Assembly (NCBI GenBank): GCA_903924855.1
Contig: CAIYCW010000071.1
Coordinates: forward strand, 1-32,142
Source of the DNA: an uncultured Rhodospirillales bacterium
GTDB taxonomy: Bacteria; Pseudomonadota; Alphaproteobacteria; Acetobacterales; Acetobacteraceae
Direction of reading: 5' to 3'
DNA: 32,142 nucleotides
Positions 23,072 through 31,792 of this stretch are shown here, piece by piece. A program made the translations under genes and the position numbers. How positions within the stretch are numbered: the first letter of the stretch is position 1; each line of letters begins with the position of its first letter. A model generated the notes under the pieces. It searched no databases. It was not told the origin of the DNA and saw nothing but the letters and a program-made list of their open reading frames with translations.

Positions 23072-24421
23072 ATGACCGAAAGCATATCGGCCACGCAGGT
23101 GGCCACCGATCCGGCGCAGCTCTCGGCGTTCGAGGCGGCGTCACTCATCCGCAGCCGGCAGCTCTCCTGCGAGGAGCTGGTGCGGGCCTGTCTGGCGCGC
23201 ATCGCCGCGCGCGATGGCGTGGTGAAGGCCTGGCTGTCGCTCGACCCGGATCATGCGATCAGCCGGGCGCGCGCGCTCGACAAGCTGCCGCCAACCGGCG
23301 CGCTGCATGGCGTGCCGCTCGGGGTGAAGGACGTGATCGATACCGCGGATTATCCAACCACGCAGAATTCGGTGATCTATGACGGGCTCAAAGTGGGGCG
23401 TGATGCCGCCTGTGTGGCGGTGGCGCGCGGCTCGGGCGCGCTGATCCTGGGCAAGACCGACACGGTGGAATTCGCCTCCAGCGGCAGGCGGGCACTGACC
23501 ACCAACCCGTATAACCGGGCGCACACGCCGGGCGGATCATCCTCCGGCTCGGGGGCCGCGGTGGGCGATTATCACGTGCCGCTGGCATTTGGCACCCAGA
23601 CCGGCGGGTCGCATATCCGGCCGGCCTCGTTCTGCGGCATCTATGGGCTGAAGCCAAGCTGGGGGCTGGTCAGCCGGGAGGGGCTGCGGATGTCCTCCAT
23701 CACGCTCGACACGCTGGGCTGGTACGGGCGCAGTGTCGCGGATCTGATCCTGGTGGCCTCGGTGTTCCGGATTGCCACGGATCCTGCGCCGGTTGCGGTG
23801 ACAGGGCTGCGGGTCGGGCTGTGCCGCAGCCCGGTGTGGGATGCGATCGAGCCAGGCGGGGTGATGGCGCTGGAGGCGGCGGCAGCAAAGCTTGCGGCTG
23901 CCGGCTGCATCGTGGAGGAGCTGGTGCTGCCCGAGCCGTTCACCCGGCTGCACGCGGCGCATCGCACCATCATGGCGGGCGAAGGGGCGGCTTCGTTCCT
24001 GCCGGAATATGTCACCGCCCCTGCCCTGCTGGCGCCGGATCTGAAGGCGCGGGTGGAGGCGATGGGCGAGGTCTCACCCGAGGCCTGGCTTGGCGCCTAT
24101 GCGCTGGCCGATGCCTGCCGGGTGCAGTTCGACGCGCTGTTCGGCCCCACACTCGATGTGGTGCTGACGCCAAGCTCCCCCGGCGAGGCGCCGGTGGGGC
24201 TGCAATCGACCGGCAACGCGATCTTCAACTCGATGTGGACGCTGCTGCACGTGCCGAATGTGGGAATTCCGTCCGGCCGCGGGCCAGCCAACCTGCCGGT
24301 GGGTGTGACGCTGGTGGGCAAGCGCATGTCCGATGGCAGACTGCTGGCGCAGGCGCGCGCACTGGCGCCGATCATCGACACGGATGGGGAGGCTCGGTTG
24401 GCGGAGCTTTGGGGCGGGTAG
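23072..24421 (+). CDS. Amidase-signature hydrolase 1
   Basis: A 449-residue amidase-signature (AS) enzyme, cleaving carboxamide C-N bonds. The Ser-cisSer-Lys triad is present: K86 in LGVKDVIDT, the GGSSSGSG loop (154-161) and nucleophile S180 in TQTGGS. CGIYGLKPSWGLVSREG is the usual following strand. Substrates in the family range from small amides to allophanate and carboxybiuret; length fits a simple amidase without the C-terminal domain of allophanate hydrolase. The start MTESISATQ at 23072 has AGGGAG upstream; the frame opens earlier at 22961 in non-family sequence. Stop TAG, then a hairpin. Confidence 0.9.
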   Translation: MTESISATQVATDPAQLSAFEAASLIRSRQLSCEELVRACLARIAARDGVVKAWLSLDPDHAISRARALDKLPPTGALHGVPLGVKDVIDTADYPTTQNSVIYDGLKVGRDAACVAVARGSGALILGKTDTVEFASSGRRALTTNPYNRAHTPGGSSSGSGAAVGDYHVPLAFGTQTGGSHIRPASFCGIYGLKPSWGLVSREGLRMSSITLDTLGWYGRSVADLILVASVFRIATDPAPVAVTGLRVGLCRSPVWDAIEPGGVMALEAAAAKLAAAGCIVEELVLPEPFTRLHAAHRTIMAGEGAASFLPEYVTAPALLAPDLKARVEAMGEVSPEAWLGAYALADACRVQFDALFGPTLDVVLTPSSPGEAPVGLQSTGNAIFNSMWTLLHVPNVGIPSGRGPANLPVGVTLVGKRMSDGRLLAQARALAPIIDTDGEARLAELWGG

Positions 24422-24433
24422 AAAAGAAAAGCA

Positions 24434-24466
24434 GTTCTTTTTTGAAAAAAAGAACCAAAAAACTTT
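24434..24466. terminator. Hairpin terminator after amidase 1
   Basis: GTTC, six T, G, seven A, GAAC (24434-24455), then CAAAAAACTTT. Nearly identical to the element after uvrA, in plus orientation, 12 bases after the amidase 1 stop. Confidence 0.75.
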
Positions 24467-24514
24467 CATTCATGGGCAGGATGCAAGCAGGAAGAGTCCG
24501 GCCAAACGGATGAA

Positions 24515-24545
24515 AGTCTTTTGCTTCTTTTCTTCAGAAAAGAAG
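24515..24545. terminator. Hairpin terminator after amidase 2 (opposite orientation)
   Basis: AAGTCTTTTG followed by CTTCTTTTCT (24524-24533), loop TC, AGAAAAGAAG (24536-24545). It is the mirror-image member of the hairpin pair separating two convergent amidase genes, 7 bases from the amidase 2 stop. Confidence 0.75.
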
Positions 24546-24552
24546 GCCTGTC

Positions 24553-25956
24553 TTACTTTTCTCCACCAAAATCCAGGCTCGGCCGCACGCTGCGCCAGCT
24601 GGTCGCCATCTCATAGGCGTGGGCCGCACGGAAAACCGTGGCCTCGGCGAAGGGCTTGCCGATGAGCTGCATGGCAACCGGCAGCCCGCCCGCGCCAAAG
24701 CCCGAGCAGACCGACATGGCGGGGTAGCCAGCCACGTTGAAGGGCATGGTGAAGTTGGGCTTCTCCAGATTGTCCCATTGCGGGATGCTGTGAATCTCCG
24801 GCGCCTCCTTGGCCTGGACGGCGGTGATCAGCAGGTCCAGATCGGCCATGGCCAGCGCCAGTTCGGCACAGAGCTCCCGCCTGCGGCGGGTGGCCTGGAC
24901 ATAGTCGATGCCGCTGATGAAGACGCTCATCAGCAGGCGGTTGCGCAGGCGTTCGCCGAACTTGTCCAGGCTGTCGCGCATCATCTCGCTGTAGGCGGCG
25001 GCGCGCTCGCTCATCGAGATGATCGAGCCGCAGGCGGCCCAGTCCTGCAAGGGGGAGAGCGTGACCTCCCGGATCTCGGCACCCAGGCCGCGGAACGTGG
25101 CAATGGCGTCGTCGATGCCTTTCTGGGTGGCGGGGCTGACCTTGTTGTCCACCTCGTGGAAGTGGTGGATCACGCCGATCTTCAGCCCCTTGGCGCCGGA
25201 ATGCAGCTGGGCGGTGTAGTCCGGCACTGCCAGCTTGGCGCAAGCGGGGTCGGTGCTGTCATACCCTGCCAGCACCTGCAGCAGCATGGCGCAGTCCTCG
25301 GTGGTCCAGGCCATCGGGCCGATATGATCGAGGCTGAAGGCGGCCGGCGAGACGCCGGCACGGCTGACACGGCCATAGGTGGGTTTGATCCCGGCGATGC
25401 CGCACAGCGCGGAGGGGCCGCGGATCGAGCCGCCCGTGTCGGTGCCAAGCCCGCCCAGGATCATGCCGGAGGGCACGGCGGCCCCGGTGCCGCTGCTGGA
25501 ACCCGCGGTGAAGTGATCCGGGTTCCAGGGGTTGCGCGCGGGCGGCCAGGGCAGATCGAAGGACGGGCCGCCATTGGCGAATTCATGGGTGGCGAGCTTG
25601 CCCATCAGCACCGTGCCGGCCTCGGCCAGTTTCACGGCGCAGGTCGCATCCGTCTCCGGCACGTTGTGCGCAAGCTGGGCGGAGTGGCAGGTGGTGAGAA
25701 TGCCCTTGGTGTCGATGATGTCCTTCAGCCCGATCGGGATGCCATCGAGCGGACCCAAGGCCGCCCCCGCCATGATGCGCGCCTCGGCGGCCCTGGCATC
25801 GGCCATGGCGCGCTCCTCGGTGACGGTGATGAAGGCGTTGAGCGTGCCGTCGCAGGCGGCGATCTGTGCCAGGCACGCCTTGGTGAGTTCCACCGGGGAG
25901 ATGGTTTTCGCCGCAAGCTGCGCCGAGGCCTCGGCGATGGTGATGAAGCCGGTCAT
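24553..25956 (-). CDS. Amidase-signature hydrolase 2 (AtzE/GatA-like, with small partner)
   Basis: A 467-residue AS-family enzyme with K78 (IGLKDIIDT), the AGSSSGTGAA loop (151-160) and nucleophile S177 (TDTGGSIRG). The C-terminal PAMSVCSGFGAGGLPVAMQLIGKPF segment is complete. It starts at ATG 25956 in an ATGA overlap with a 65-residue AtzG/GatC-like gene, the arrangement known for AtzE-AtzG (1-carboxybiuret hydrolase) and for GatA-GatC. That supports a two-subunit amidase (inference). The frame continues upstream to 26295, but that part reads the small gene out of frame. It is convergent with amidase 1. Confidence 0.9.
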   Translation of the reverse strand: MTGFITIAEASAQLAAKTISPVELTKACLAQIAACDGTLNAFITVTEERAMADARAAEARIMAGAALGPLDGIPIGLKDIIDTKGILTTCHSAQLAHNVPETDATCAVKLAEAGTVLMGKLATHEFANGGPSFDLPWPPARNPWNPDHFTAGSSSGTGAAVPSGMILGGLGTDTGGSIRGPSALCGIAGIKPTYGRVSRAGVSPAAFSLDHIGPMAWTTEDCAMLLQVLAGYDSTDPACAKLAVPDYTAQLHSGAKGLKIGVIHHFHEVDNKVSPATQKGIDDAIATFRGLGAEIREVTLSPLQDWAACGSIISMSERAAAYSEMMRDSLDKFGERLRNRLLMSVFISGIDYVQATRRRRELCAELALAMADLDLLITAVQAKEAPEIHSIPQWDNLEKPNFTMPFNVAGYPAMSVCSGFGAGGLPVAMQLIGKPFAEATVFRAAHAYEMATSWRSVRPSLDFGGEK

Positions 25957-26150
25957 GCCACCACGCCTGCGCCAGGGATGAAGAGATGGGCGGGCTCGTC
26001 CATGCGGCTGCGGGGTTTGGCGTTGCGCGCCGTCATGGCGGCGATGAAGGGATAGGTGGCCTTGATGGTCGCCTTCTGCTCGGCGGTGAGGCTGAGGCCC
26101 GCCTTGGAGAGCAGGAATTCGAATTGTTCGTCGGTGATGCTGTCGGACAT
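25953..26150 (-). CDS. AtzG-like (DUF4089/GatC-like) small amidase partner
   Basis: A 65-residue helical protein, MSDSITDEQFEFLLSKAGL..., then TAEQKATIKATYPFIAAMTA and a tail ending in EPAHLFIPG. Small helical proteins of this size directly upstream of AS amidases belong to the AtzG (DUF4089) type, which wraps around and stabilises the amidase as GatC does for GatA. The match is by size, position, helix pattern and the E-P-(A/M)-x-x-F tail, not by alignment. ATG 26150 has AAAGG about 7 bases upstream. It is coupled to amidase 2 by a 4-base overlap. The 239 bases upstream (26151-26389) are moderately AT-rich and likely hold the promoter. Confidence 0.7.
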   Translation of the reverse strand: MSDSITDEQFEFLLSKAGLSLTAEQKATIKATYPFIAAMTARNAKPRSRMDEPAHLFIPGAGVVA

Positions 26151-26389
26151 GAGTGTGCCTTTCTGCTGGACGATCCTGCGTGAGGGGCTGCCGCGGCTGG
26201 GGCAGAGTTCTGCCATTTGGATGAGCATGTTCGCTGCAATTACGGCTTGCAATCAAATTCGACGAACAGAAATGATGAAATATGCACCAAATCACTTGAT
26301 GGTGGCGTTTGTGCGCCTATAAGTCGGTCTTTTTGGTGATTTCAAAGGCATTGATTGCACTTTTTTCTGGCATTTCCGCGCTGAGCCGC

Positions 26390-27265
26390 TCAACCGGACT
26401 GGGGCGATACCGGCTTCTGCCACCAGACCAGCAGCGAGGCGCTCATGACGATGGCAGCACCGAGCAGCACAAGCGGGGTTGGAACATCGCCAAACCAGAG
26501 AAAGCCGATCACGATGGACCAGACCATGGATGAATACTGCACCGGCGCCAGGGTGGAGGCGCGGGCATAGGCGAGCGGGCGGATCATCACGTATTGGCAC
26601 AGGCCGGAGGCGAGCCCCATACCGATCAGCCCGGCCAACTGCCCAAGCGAGGGTGTCACCCACCACACGGCAAGCGTCGGCAGCAGCACCAAGGATGACA
26701 TCGCCATATACCAGAACACGATGCCCATCGTCTGATCGATCAGCGACAGGCGGCGCTGTTGCAGCATGTTGAGCGCGCCGATCAGCGCCGCGGCCAGTGA
26801 GAAAAGTGCTCCTTGCTGAAACACACCAAGCCCCGGCCGAACGATCACCAGCACGCCGGCCAGGCCCAACAGAACCGCGATCCAGGCCACCGGCCGCACC
26901 GTCTCGCGCAGCAGCAGACCTGCCAGTGCAATGACCAGCAGCGGGCGCAGGAAGGAGATGGCGGTTGCCTCTGCCAGCGGCAGCAGGCGGAACCCGGCAA
27001 ACGCCGCCATCAGCGACAAGGTCATGGTGATGCCATGGGTGACATGGCGCAGCCTGTGATTGGTGCGCAGCTGCGCGGTGCCACCGGTGAGCGCCATCAC
27101 CGCGGCCAGGGCCGGCAAGGCCAGAGCGTTGCGGAAGAAGACGATCTGATTGACCGGGAAGATCGCCGCCTCATCCTTCACCACGCCGTTGAGGATGGAG
27201 AACATCGCAATCCCGGTCAGCATCGTAGCGACCGCCTTGGGGGCGTTGAGATCTGACTGGTGCAT
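26390..27265 (-). CDS. EamA/DMT-family transporter
   Basis: A 291-residue inner-membrane protein with about ten hydrophobic segments in two EamA repeats: MLTGIAMFSILNGVVKDEA...RNALALPALAAV in the first half, GALNMLQQRRLSLIDQTMGIVFWYM and VQYSSMVWSIVIGFLWFGDVP in the second. The family moves amino acids, nucleosides, S-adenosylmethionine and other metabolites, often outward; the substrate is unknown. ATG 27265 follows AAGGAG at nine bases. Longer frames run into a 9-bp repeat and are not used. It is divergent from amidase 3 and lies 239 bases upstream of the AtzG-like gene on the same strand. Confidence 0.88.
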   Translation of the reverse strand: MHQSDLNAPKAVATMLTGIAMFSILNGVVKDEAAIFPVNQIVFFRNALALPALAAVMALTGGTAQLRTNHRLRHVTHGITMTLSLMAAFAGFRLLPLAEATAISFLRPLLVIALAGLLLRETVRPVAWIAVLLGLAGVLVIVRPGLGVFQQGALFSLAAALIGALNMLQQRRLSLIDQTMGIVFWYMAMSSLVLLPTLAVWWVTPSLGQLAGLIGMGLASGLCQYVMIRPLAYARASTLAPVQYSSMVWSIVIGFLWFGDVPTPLVLLGAAIVMSASLLVWWQKPVSPQSG

Positions 27266-27292
27266 CAGGCGGGACTCCTTGCAGGCCCGGGC

Positions 27293-27326
27293 GCCGACGC
27301 AGCCGACGCAGCCGACGCAGCCGACG
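27293..27326. repeat. 9-bp tandem repeat (GCCGACGCA, about 3.8 copies)
   Basis: GCCGACGCA is repeated exactly three times from 27293 to 27319, with a partial fourth copy to 27326. It lies in the leader between the divergent DMT transporter and amidase 3 genes and is outside both predicted coding regions. Confidence 0.85.
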
Positions 27327-27471
27327 GGGCGGATGCGCCGCAGAGTGCGGGCAGCAAGCAATGTGCCATCCTGCGGGGCGCCTATGGCATGGGCTTTGCT
27401 GAATTCCGTTGCACTGGCGAAAATTCCTGCTGGCGCCCTGGCCCGGCAGTTTTGCACGAAGGCGGGTTGCG

Positions 27472-29007
27472 ATGTTTGGCATGCCGGATGAGGACGTGTT
27501 GGTTGAGATGGGCAAGACGCTGGGGTTCGACCTCAGCCGGCGTGATGCCGCCCTGTTCGCCCCGGTGATCCATGACGCGCTGCGCCAGCTGGACGGCTTC
27601 GTGCAGTCCCGCGCCGAGGAGCCGGCGCCACCTTTGCTGCACAAGGCGCGTGACCCTGGCTACCGGCCGGGCCCTGCCGAGGATGTCTATCAGGCGTGGC
27701 TGTGGAAATGCAGCATCGGCGGCGGTGCCGGCCTGCTGGCGGGCAAGACGGTCAGCTTCAAGGACCATATCAGTGTTGCCGGCATTCCGCAGGTGTTCAC
27801 CAGCCAGCCGATGGAAGGCTTTGTACCCAATATCGACGCAACCATCGTCACCCGCGTGCTGGCCGAAGGCGGGCGCGTGGTGGGCAAGAACATGATGAAC
27901 GGCTTCCTTGGCGATTACGGCCGGCCGCTCAACCCGCATGACCGGCGGCGGATCACCGGGGGTTCATCCTCCGGCTCCGGGGCGGCGCTGGCGGCGCGGG
28001 AGGTGGATATCTCGTTTGGCGGCGATCAGGGCGGATCGATCCGCCTGCCCGCCGCCTATTGCGGCGTGGTGGGGCTGAAGCCGAGCTTTGGCCTGGTGTC
28101 GCATTTCGGGGCGGGGTTCGGCTTCGAGCAGAGCGTCGATCACGTGGGGCCGATGGCGCGCACGGTGGAGGATGTGGCGCGCGCGCTTGAGGCCACCGCC
28201 GGCTATGACGAGTTGGACCCGCGCCAGCGCCGCGGCATTCCGGACCGGCTGGACGTGCTGTCCGGCCTGGATGGCGGGGTGAAGGGCCTCAAAATCGGTA
28301 TTCTGGAGGAGGGCTTCGCCGATCCGATCGAGCCTGGCGTGAAACAGGGCGTGCTGGATGCGATTGGCGTGCTGGAGCGGCTGGGGGCAGAGGTGGTGCG
28401 CATCTCGCTGCCCGAGCATGCGCAGATCGATGCCGCCTATGCGGCCCTGGTGTTCGAGGGGACCAAGGCGATCCATGACACCGGGTTCTCCGGCGCGGGG
28501 GCGCGCACCTATTACCCCACCACCACGATCGTCGCGATCGAGCGTATGTGGCGCGAGCATGCGGACATGATGCAGCCGCGCACCAAGCTGAACCTGCTGC
28601 TGGCCGAGCTGTCGCGGCGCAACTGGCATGGCGCGGTGTATGCGCGCGCCCATAACGTGCGCGCCGGGATCATCGCGGCGTTTGACCGGGCCCTGGCGCA
28701 GGTGGATGTGCTGGCGCTGCCCACCGTGCGCAACATCGCTCCGTTTGCGGAGAGCCCGCCCAGCGATCCGGCCGAGGCGGTGGAGGCCAATATCCGGCGC
28801 AACTGGATGCTGATGCCGACCGGCGCCAACACCAAGCCCACCAACTACACCGGCCATCCCGCTTTGGCCGTGCCCTGCGGCAAGGTGGAGGGCATGCCGA
28901 TCAGCCTGCAGCTGGTCGGACGCTTCCTGGACGATGCGCTGCTGCTGCGCGTGGCGCAGGCCTACAGCCAGGCGGTGGATTGGGAGTCGTTCACGGGCGT
29001 TGCCTGA
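27472..29007 (+). CDS. Amidase-signature hydrolase 3
   Basis: A 511-residue AS-family enzyme, longer than the other two. K98 (KTVSFKDHIS), the GGSSSGSG loop (163-170) and S189 (GDQGGSIRLPAAYCG) give an intact triad. The N-terminal 90 residues, with PPLLHKARDPGYRPGPAEDVYQAWLWKC, form an extension seen in larger amidases such as those acting on nitrile-derived amides. GANTKPTNYTGHPALAVPCG near the C-terminus is the usual substrate-side loop. The start at ATG 27472 (MFGMPDEDVL) is chosen where family-like sequence begins. It is convergent with the polyamine-type transporter genes, with only 10 bases between. Confidence 0.9.
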   Translation: MFGMPDEDVLVEMGKTLGFDLSRRDAALFAPVIHDALRQLDGFVQSRAEEPAPPLLHKARDPGYRPGPAEDVYQAWLWKCSIGGGAGLLAGKTVSFKDHISVAGIPQVFTSQPMEGFVPNIDATIVTRVLAEGGRVVGKNMMNGFLGDYGRPLNPHDRRRITGGSSSGSGAALAAREVDISFGGDQGGSIRLPAAYCGVVGLKPSFGLVSHFGAGFGFEQSVDHVGPMARTVEDVARALEATAGYDELDPRQRRGIPDRLDVLSGLDGGVKGLKIGILEEGFADPIEPGVKQGVLDAIGVLERLGAEVVRISLPEHAQIDAAYAALVFEGTKAIHDTGFSGAGARTYYPTTTIVAIERMWREHADMMQPRTKLNLLLAELSRRNWHGAVYARAHNVRAGIIAAFDRALAQVDVLALPTVRNIAPFAESPPSDPAEAVEANIRRNWMLMPTGANTKPTNYTGHPALAVPCGKVEGMPISLQLVGRFLDDALLLRVAQAYSQAVDWESFTGVA

Positions 29008-29017
29008 GGGCCGGAGC

Positions 29018-29821
29018 TCAATGCGGGCTGTTGCCAGCCTGGCGTTTGGTGTCGGCGCCAAAGACGAACTCCGCCAGCAGCAGGGCGATGGTGAGCAGCC
29101 CGATCAGCACCGCGATGCAGGCGACCTCGGGTGTGAGATCATAGTCGAGGCTGATCCACATCATCTTCGGCAGCGTGTCCATGCCGCGCGTGGTGATGAA
29201 GAGCACGACGATCAGCTCGTCAAAGGCTGCAACAAAGGCGAACAGCGCGCCGGAGAACACGCCGGGCAGCACCAGCGGGATCAGAACCCAGCGCAGGGTC
29301 TGGCCAAGTGACGCGCCCAGCCCGCTTGCCGCGAGTTCAAGGCGCGGGTCCAGATGGGACAGGGCGGAGGAGACGGCGATGAAAACGAAGGGAATGGCCA
29401 GGATGGCGTTGGCGAGAATCACCCCGGTATAGGTGTTGATCAGATGCAGGTCTGACCAGGTGCGGTAGAAGGCCAGTGCCTGGATGATGGCCGGAACGAT
29501 CAGCGGCAGCAGCACAAGGGCGCGCACCGCATGGGCCGTCCTGGGCGCAAGCCGCCAGCAGCCGAAGGCGCAGAGCGTTCCCAGCAGCACCGAGATTGCG
29601 GCCGCGCAGAGCGCGATGATCAGGCTGCGCAGAAACGCCTCGCCCCAGCGCGTGTCTGCAAACAGGGCGCGGTAATGCTGCAGCGAGAGTGCGTGGTCAG
29701 GCAGGGAGAGATAGGCGCGATCGGTCAGTGAGATCGGCACGATCACCAGGAATGGCAGCACGAGCAGCCCCACCAGCCCCCAGGCCAGCGCCCGGACCGG
29801 CCATGCGGTGCGGCCGATCAT
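29018..29821 (-). CDS. Spermidine/putrescine-type ABC transporter permease (PotC-like)
   Basis: A 267-residue permease with about six membrane segments. The EAA loop reads ELAASGLGASLGQTLRWVLIP, followed by VLPGVFSGALFAFVAAFDE, a stretch typical of PotC-class permeases (FDE). The ATG at 29821 overlaps the stop of the PotB-like gene by four bases. It is last in a binding-protein/permease/permease operon downstream of the ATPase gene. Confidence 0.93.
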   Translation of the reverse strand: MIGRTAWPVRALAWGLVGLLVLPFLVIVPISLTDRAYLSLPDHALSLQHYRALFADTRWGEAFLRSLIIALCAAAISVLLGTLCAFGCWRLAPRTAHAVRALVLLPLIVPAIIQALAFYRTWSDLHLINTYTGVILANAILAIPFVFIAVSSALSHLDPRLELAASGLGASLGQTLRWVLIPLVLPGVFSGALFAFVAAFDELIVVLFITTRGMDTLPKMMWISLDYDLTPEVACIAVLIGLLTIALLLAEFVFGADTKRQAGNSPH

Positions 29822-30660
29822 GCGGCGGGCCCCGTGATGCGGCGCATGTTGAGAAACCGCGATGCCAGCCCCAGCATCAGCAGCACGGCAAGCAGCAGCG
29901 AGGAGGCGAGCATGGTGGCCAGCCCCCAGCGCAGGGTCTGCTCGAACTGCAGGCGGATATATTCGGTCATCATCACCACCTTGCCGCCGCCCAGAATGGC
30001 CGGGGTGACGAAGAAGCCGAGCGAGAAGATGAAGACCAGCACGCAGGCCTGGGCCAGGCCAGGCCGGCTCAGCGGCCAGAACACATAGGCGAAGGCGCGC
30101 AACGGTCCGCAGCCGAGCCCACGGGCGGCCCGCATCAAAGCGGGGTCGATCCCGCGCAGGGCGGCATAGAGCGGCAGCACCGCAAGCGGGATCATCACAT
30201 GCACCATGCCGATGACAACCCCGGTTGCGTTGCGCACGAACTGGATCGGGTGATCGACCAGCCCGGACGCCAGCAGCAGCTGGTTGACCAGCCCGTCATT
30301 GCGCAGCAGCAGCAACATGGCAAAGCTGCGCACCAGCACGGAGAGCCAGAAGGTGAGCAGGATGCAGAACAGCATCAGCCGCATTTCGACCCGGCCGGCA
30401 TGGACCATGGTGTAGGCGATGACATAGCCAAGCCCCACCGTGAGAATTGTGGTGAGGGCGCAGACCCACAGCGTGGTGCCGGCCACGCGCTGGATGGTGG
30501 CGTTGGTGAGCAGCAGCCGATAATTGCCGAAGCCCAGGCTGGGCTCGGACACGCTGAGCCACAGCACGCGCAGCAGCGGGGTGAGATACATCACCCCGAT
30601 CAGCGCCACCGCCGGCAGCACCAGCAGCAGCCAGGGCGACAGGCGGGCGCGGGCCGTCAC
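29818..30660 (-). CDS. Spermidine/putrescine-type ABC transporter permease (PotB-like)
   Basis: A 280-residue permease with about six membrane segments. Its EAA-type loop is ALMRAARGLGCGPLRAFAYV, followed by FWPLSRPGLAQACVLVF. The preferred start is GTG 30660 in a GTGA overlap with the binding-protein stop; an ATG at 30681 lies inside the upstream gene and would add seven residues. With the PotC-like partner it forms the membrane channel of a PotABCD-type importer. Confidence 0.9.
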   Translation of the reverse strand: MTARARLSPWLLLVLPAVALIGVMYLTPLLRVLWLSVSEPSLGFGNYRLLLTNATIQRVAGTTLWVCALTTILTVGLGYVIAYTMVHAGRVEMRLMLFCILLTFWLSVLVRSFAMLLLLRNDGLVNQLLLASGLVDHPIQFVRNATGVVIGMVHVMIPLAVLPLYAALRGIDPALMRAARGLGCGPLRAFAYVFWPLSRPGLAQACVLVFIFSLGFFVTPAILGGGKVVMMTEYIRLQFEQTLRWGLATMLASSLLLAVLLMLGLASRFLNMRRITGPAA

Positions 30661-31772
30661 CCGGAGATCGCATCCAGCCACAGATCGGCCACGCGGTCAT
30701 TGTTGTCCGCCCACCATTGCGGGTTGGAGGTGATCTGCACCTGACGATTGGCCGGCTGCATCGGGTCGCGGAACAGCAGATCGGGCGGGATCAGCGACAC
30801 GGTTGCCGGGTTGGCAGGCCCCGAGGCCAGCGCCACGAAGAGGGCTGCCTGCTGGGCGGGGTCCTGGGTTGAGGCCACGAACTGCATCGCGGCCTTCCGG
30901 CCGGCGGGGTTGCCCTTGGGGATGTTCCAGGCGCTGGCGTTCAGAATGCCCTCGTTCCAGGTCCAGGTGAAATCACCCTTCATCTCGTCCAGCAGCAGGG
31001 CCGCGCGGGTGTGCCAGATATTGCCCATCACGACCTCCTTGTCGCGGAAGGCCTGCATGCTCTGGGCGCCCGACTCCCAGAAGATCAGATCGTCCTTGAT
31101 CTCCTTGATCTTGCGCAGCGCGAGATCGAGGTCGAGCGGGTAGAGCCGGTCGCGCGGCACACCGGCGGCGAGCAGCGCCGCCTCAAGCTGGCCGCCTGGT
31201 GTCTTGCTCATGATGCGCTTGCCGGGAAATCTCTTGCGGTCCCAGAAATCCGCCCAGCTTTTCGGCTCGGCCGGCAGCAGCTTGCGATTGTAGCTGAGCA
31301 CGTAGGAATAGGTGTAGTTGGCCACGCCGTAGGGCAGCGCGAAGCCTTCCAGAACCTTGGATTTGTCGACGATGTCGAAATCGATCGGCTCCAGCAGGCC
31401 GGCCTTGCCGAGCAGCAGCGAGGAGTTGGTGGAGGTGTCGCAGACATCCCACACCGCCTGGTTGGCCTGCACCATCGCGCGGATCTTGCTGGCGAGCGGG
31501 CCGGAGCCGTCGATGACGAGTTTGAGGCCGGTGAGTTTTTCATAGGCAGGGCCAAAGGCGGCCTTGAAGGCGGCCACGGCGGGGCCGCCGAAATTGACCA
31601 CGACCAGCTCCCCTGTCGCGGCGGAAGCCTTGCCGGTTGTGGCGACACCGCCCAGCGCCATCAGACATCCCAGCAGGGTTCGCCGGTCCAGCCTGCCTGC
31701 GCGGTGCTTTTCGGCCGCGATCTGCATCAGGTCGCAGCCGATATCCGGTTCAGGGGAAAACGCGTCTGCCAT
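30657..31772 (-). CDS. Spermidine/putrescine-type ABC transporter substrate-binding protein (PotD-like), Tat signal
   Basis: A 371-residue binding protein of the PotD class. A twin-arginine signal follows an N-terminal extension: DRRTLLGCLMALGGVATTG, with probable cleavage near residue 51 (KASA). The mature start GELVVVNFGGPAVAAFKAAF and the later SPYGVANY-like region (ALPYGVANYTYSYVLSYN) fit the family. Many such systems in alphaproteobacteria take up compounds other than polyamines, so the ligand is open. AGGAG precedes ATG 31772. It lies 20 bases after the ATPase gene and overlaps the PotB-like gene by four bases. Confidence 0.92.
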   Translation of the reverse strand: MADAFSPEPDIGCDLMQIAAEKHRAGRLDRRTLLGCLMALGGVATTGKASAATGELVVVNFGGPAVAAFKAAFGPAYEKLTGLKLVIDGSGPLASKIRAMVQANQAVWDVCDTSTNSSLLLGKAGLLEPIDFDIVDKSKVLEGFALPYGVANYTYSYVLSYNRKLLPAEPKSWADFWDRKRFPGKRIMSKTPGGQLEAALLAAGVPRDRLYPLDLDLALRKIKEIKDDLIFWESGAQSMQAFRDKEVVMGNIWHTRAALLLDEMKGDFTWTWNEGILNASAWNIPKGNPAGRKAAMQFVASTQDPAQQAALFVALASGPANPATVSLIPPDLLFRDPMQPANRQVQITSNPQWWADNNDRVADLWLDAISG

Positions 31773-31792
31773 GGCTTGCTCCTGTGATGATG

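Noticed and set aside
27293..27457. N-terminal extension of the DMT transporter through the 9-bp repeat
   Set aside because: The extension reads a repetitive GCV peptide and arginine-rich sequence; a good AAGGAG site precedes the shorter ATG at 27265.
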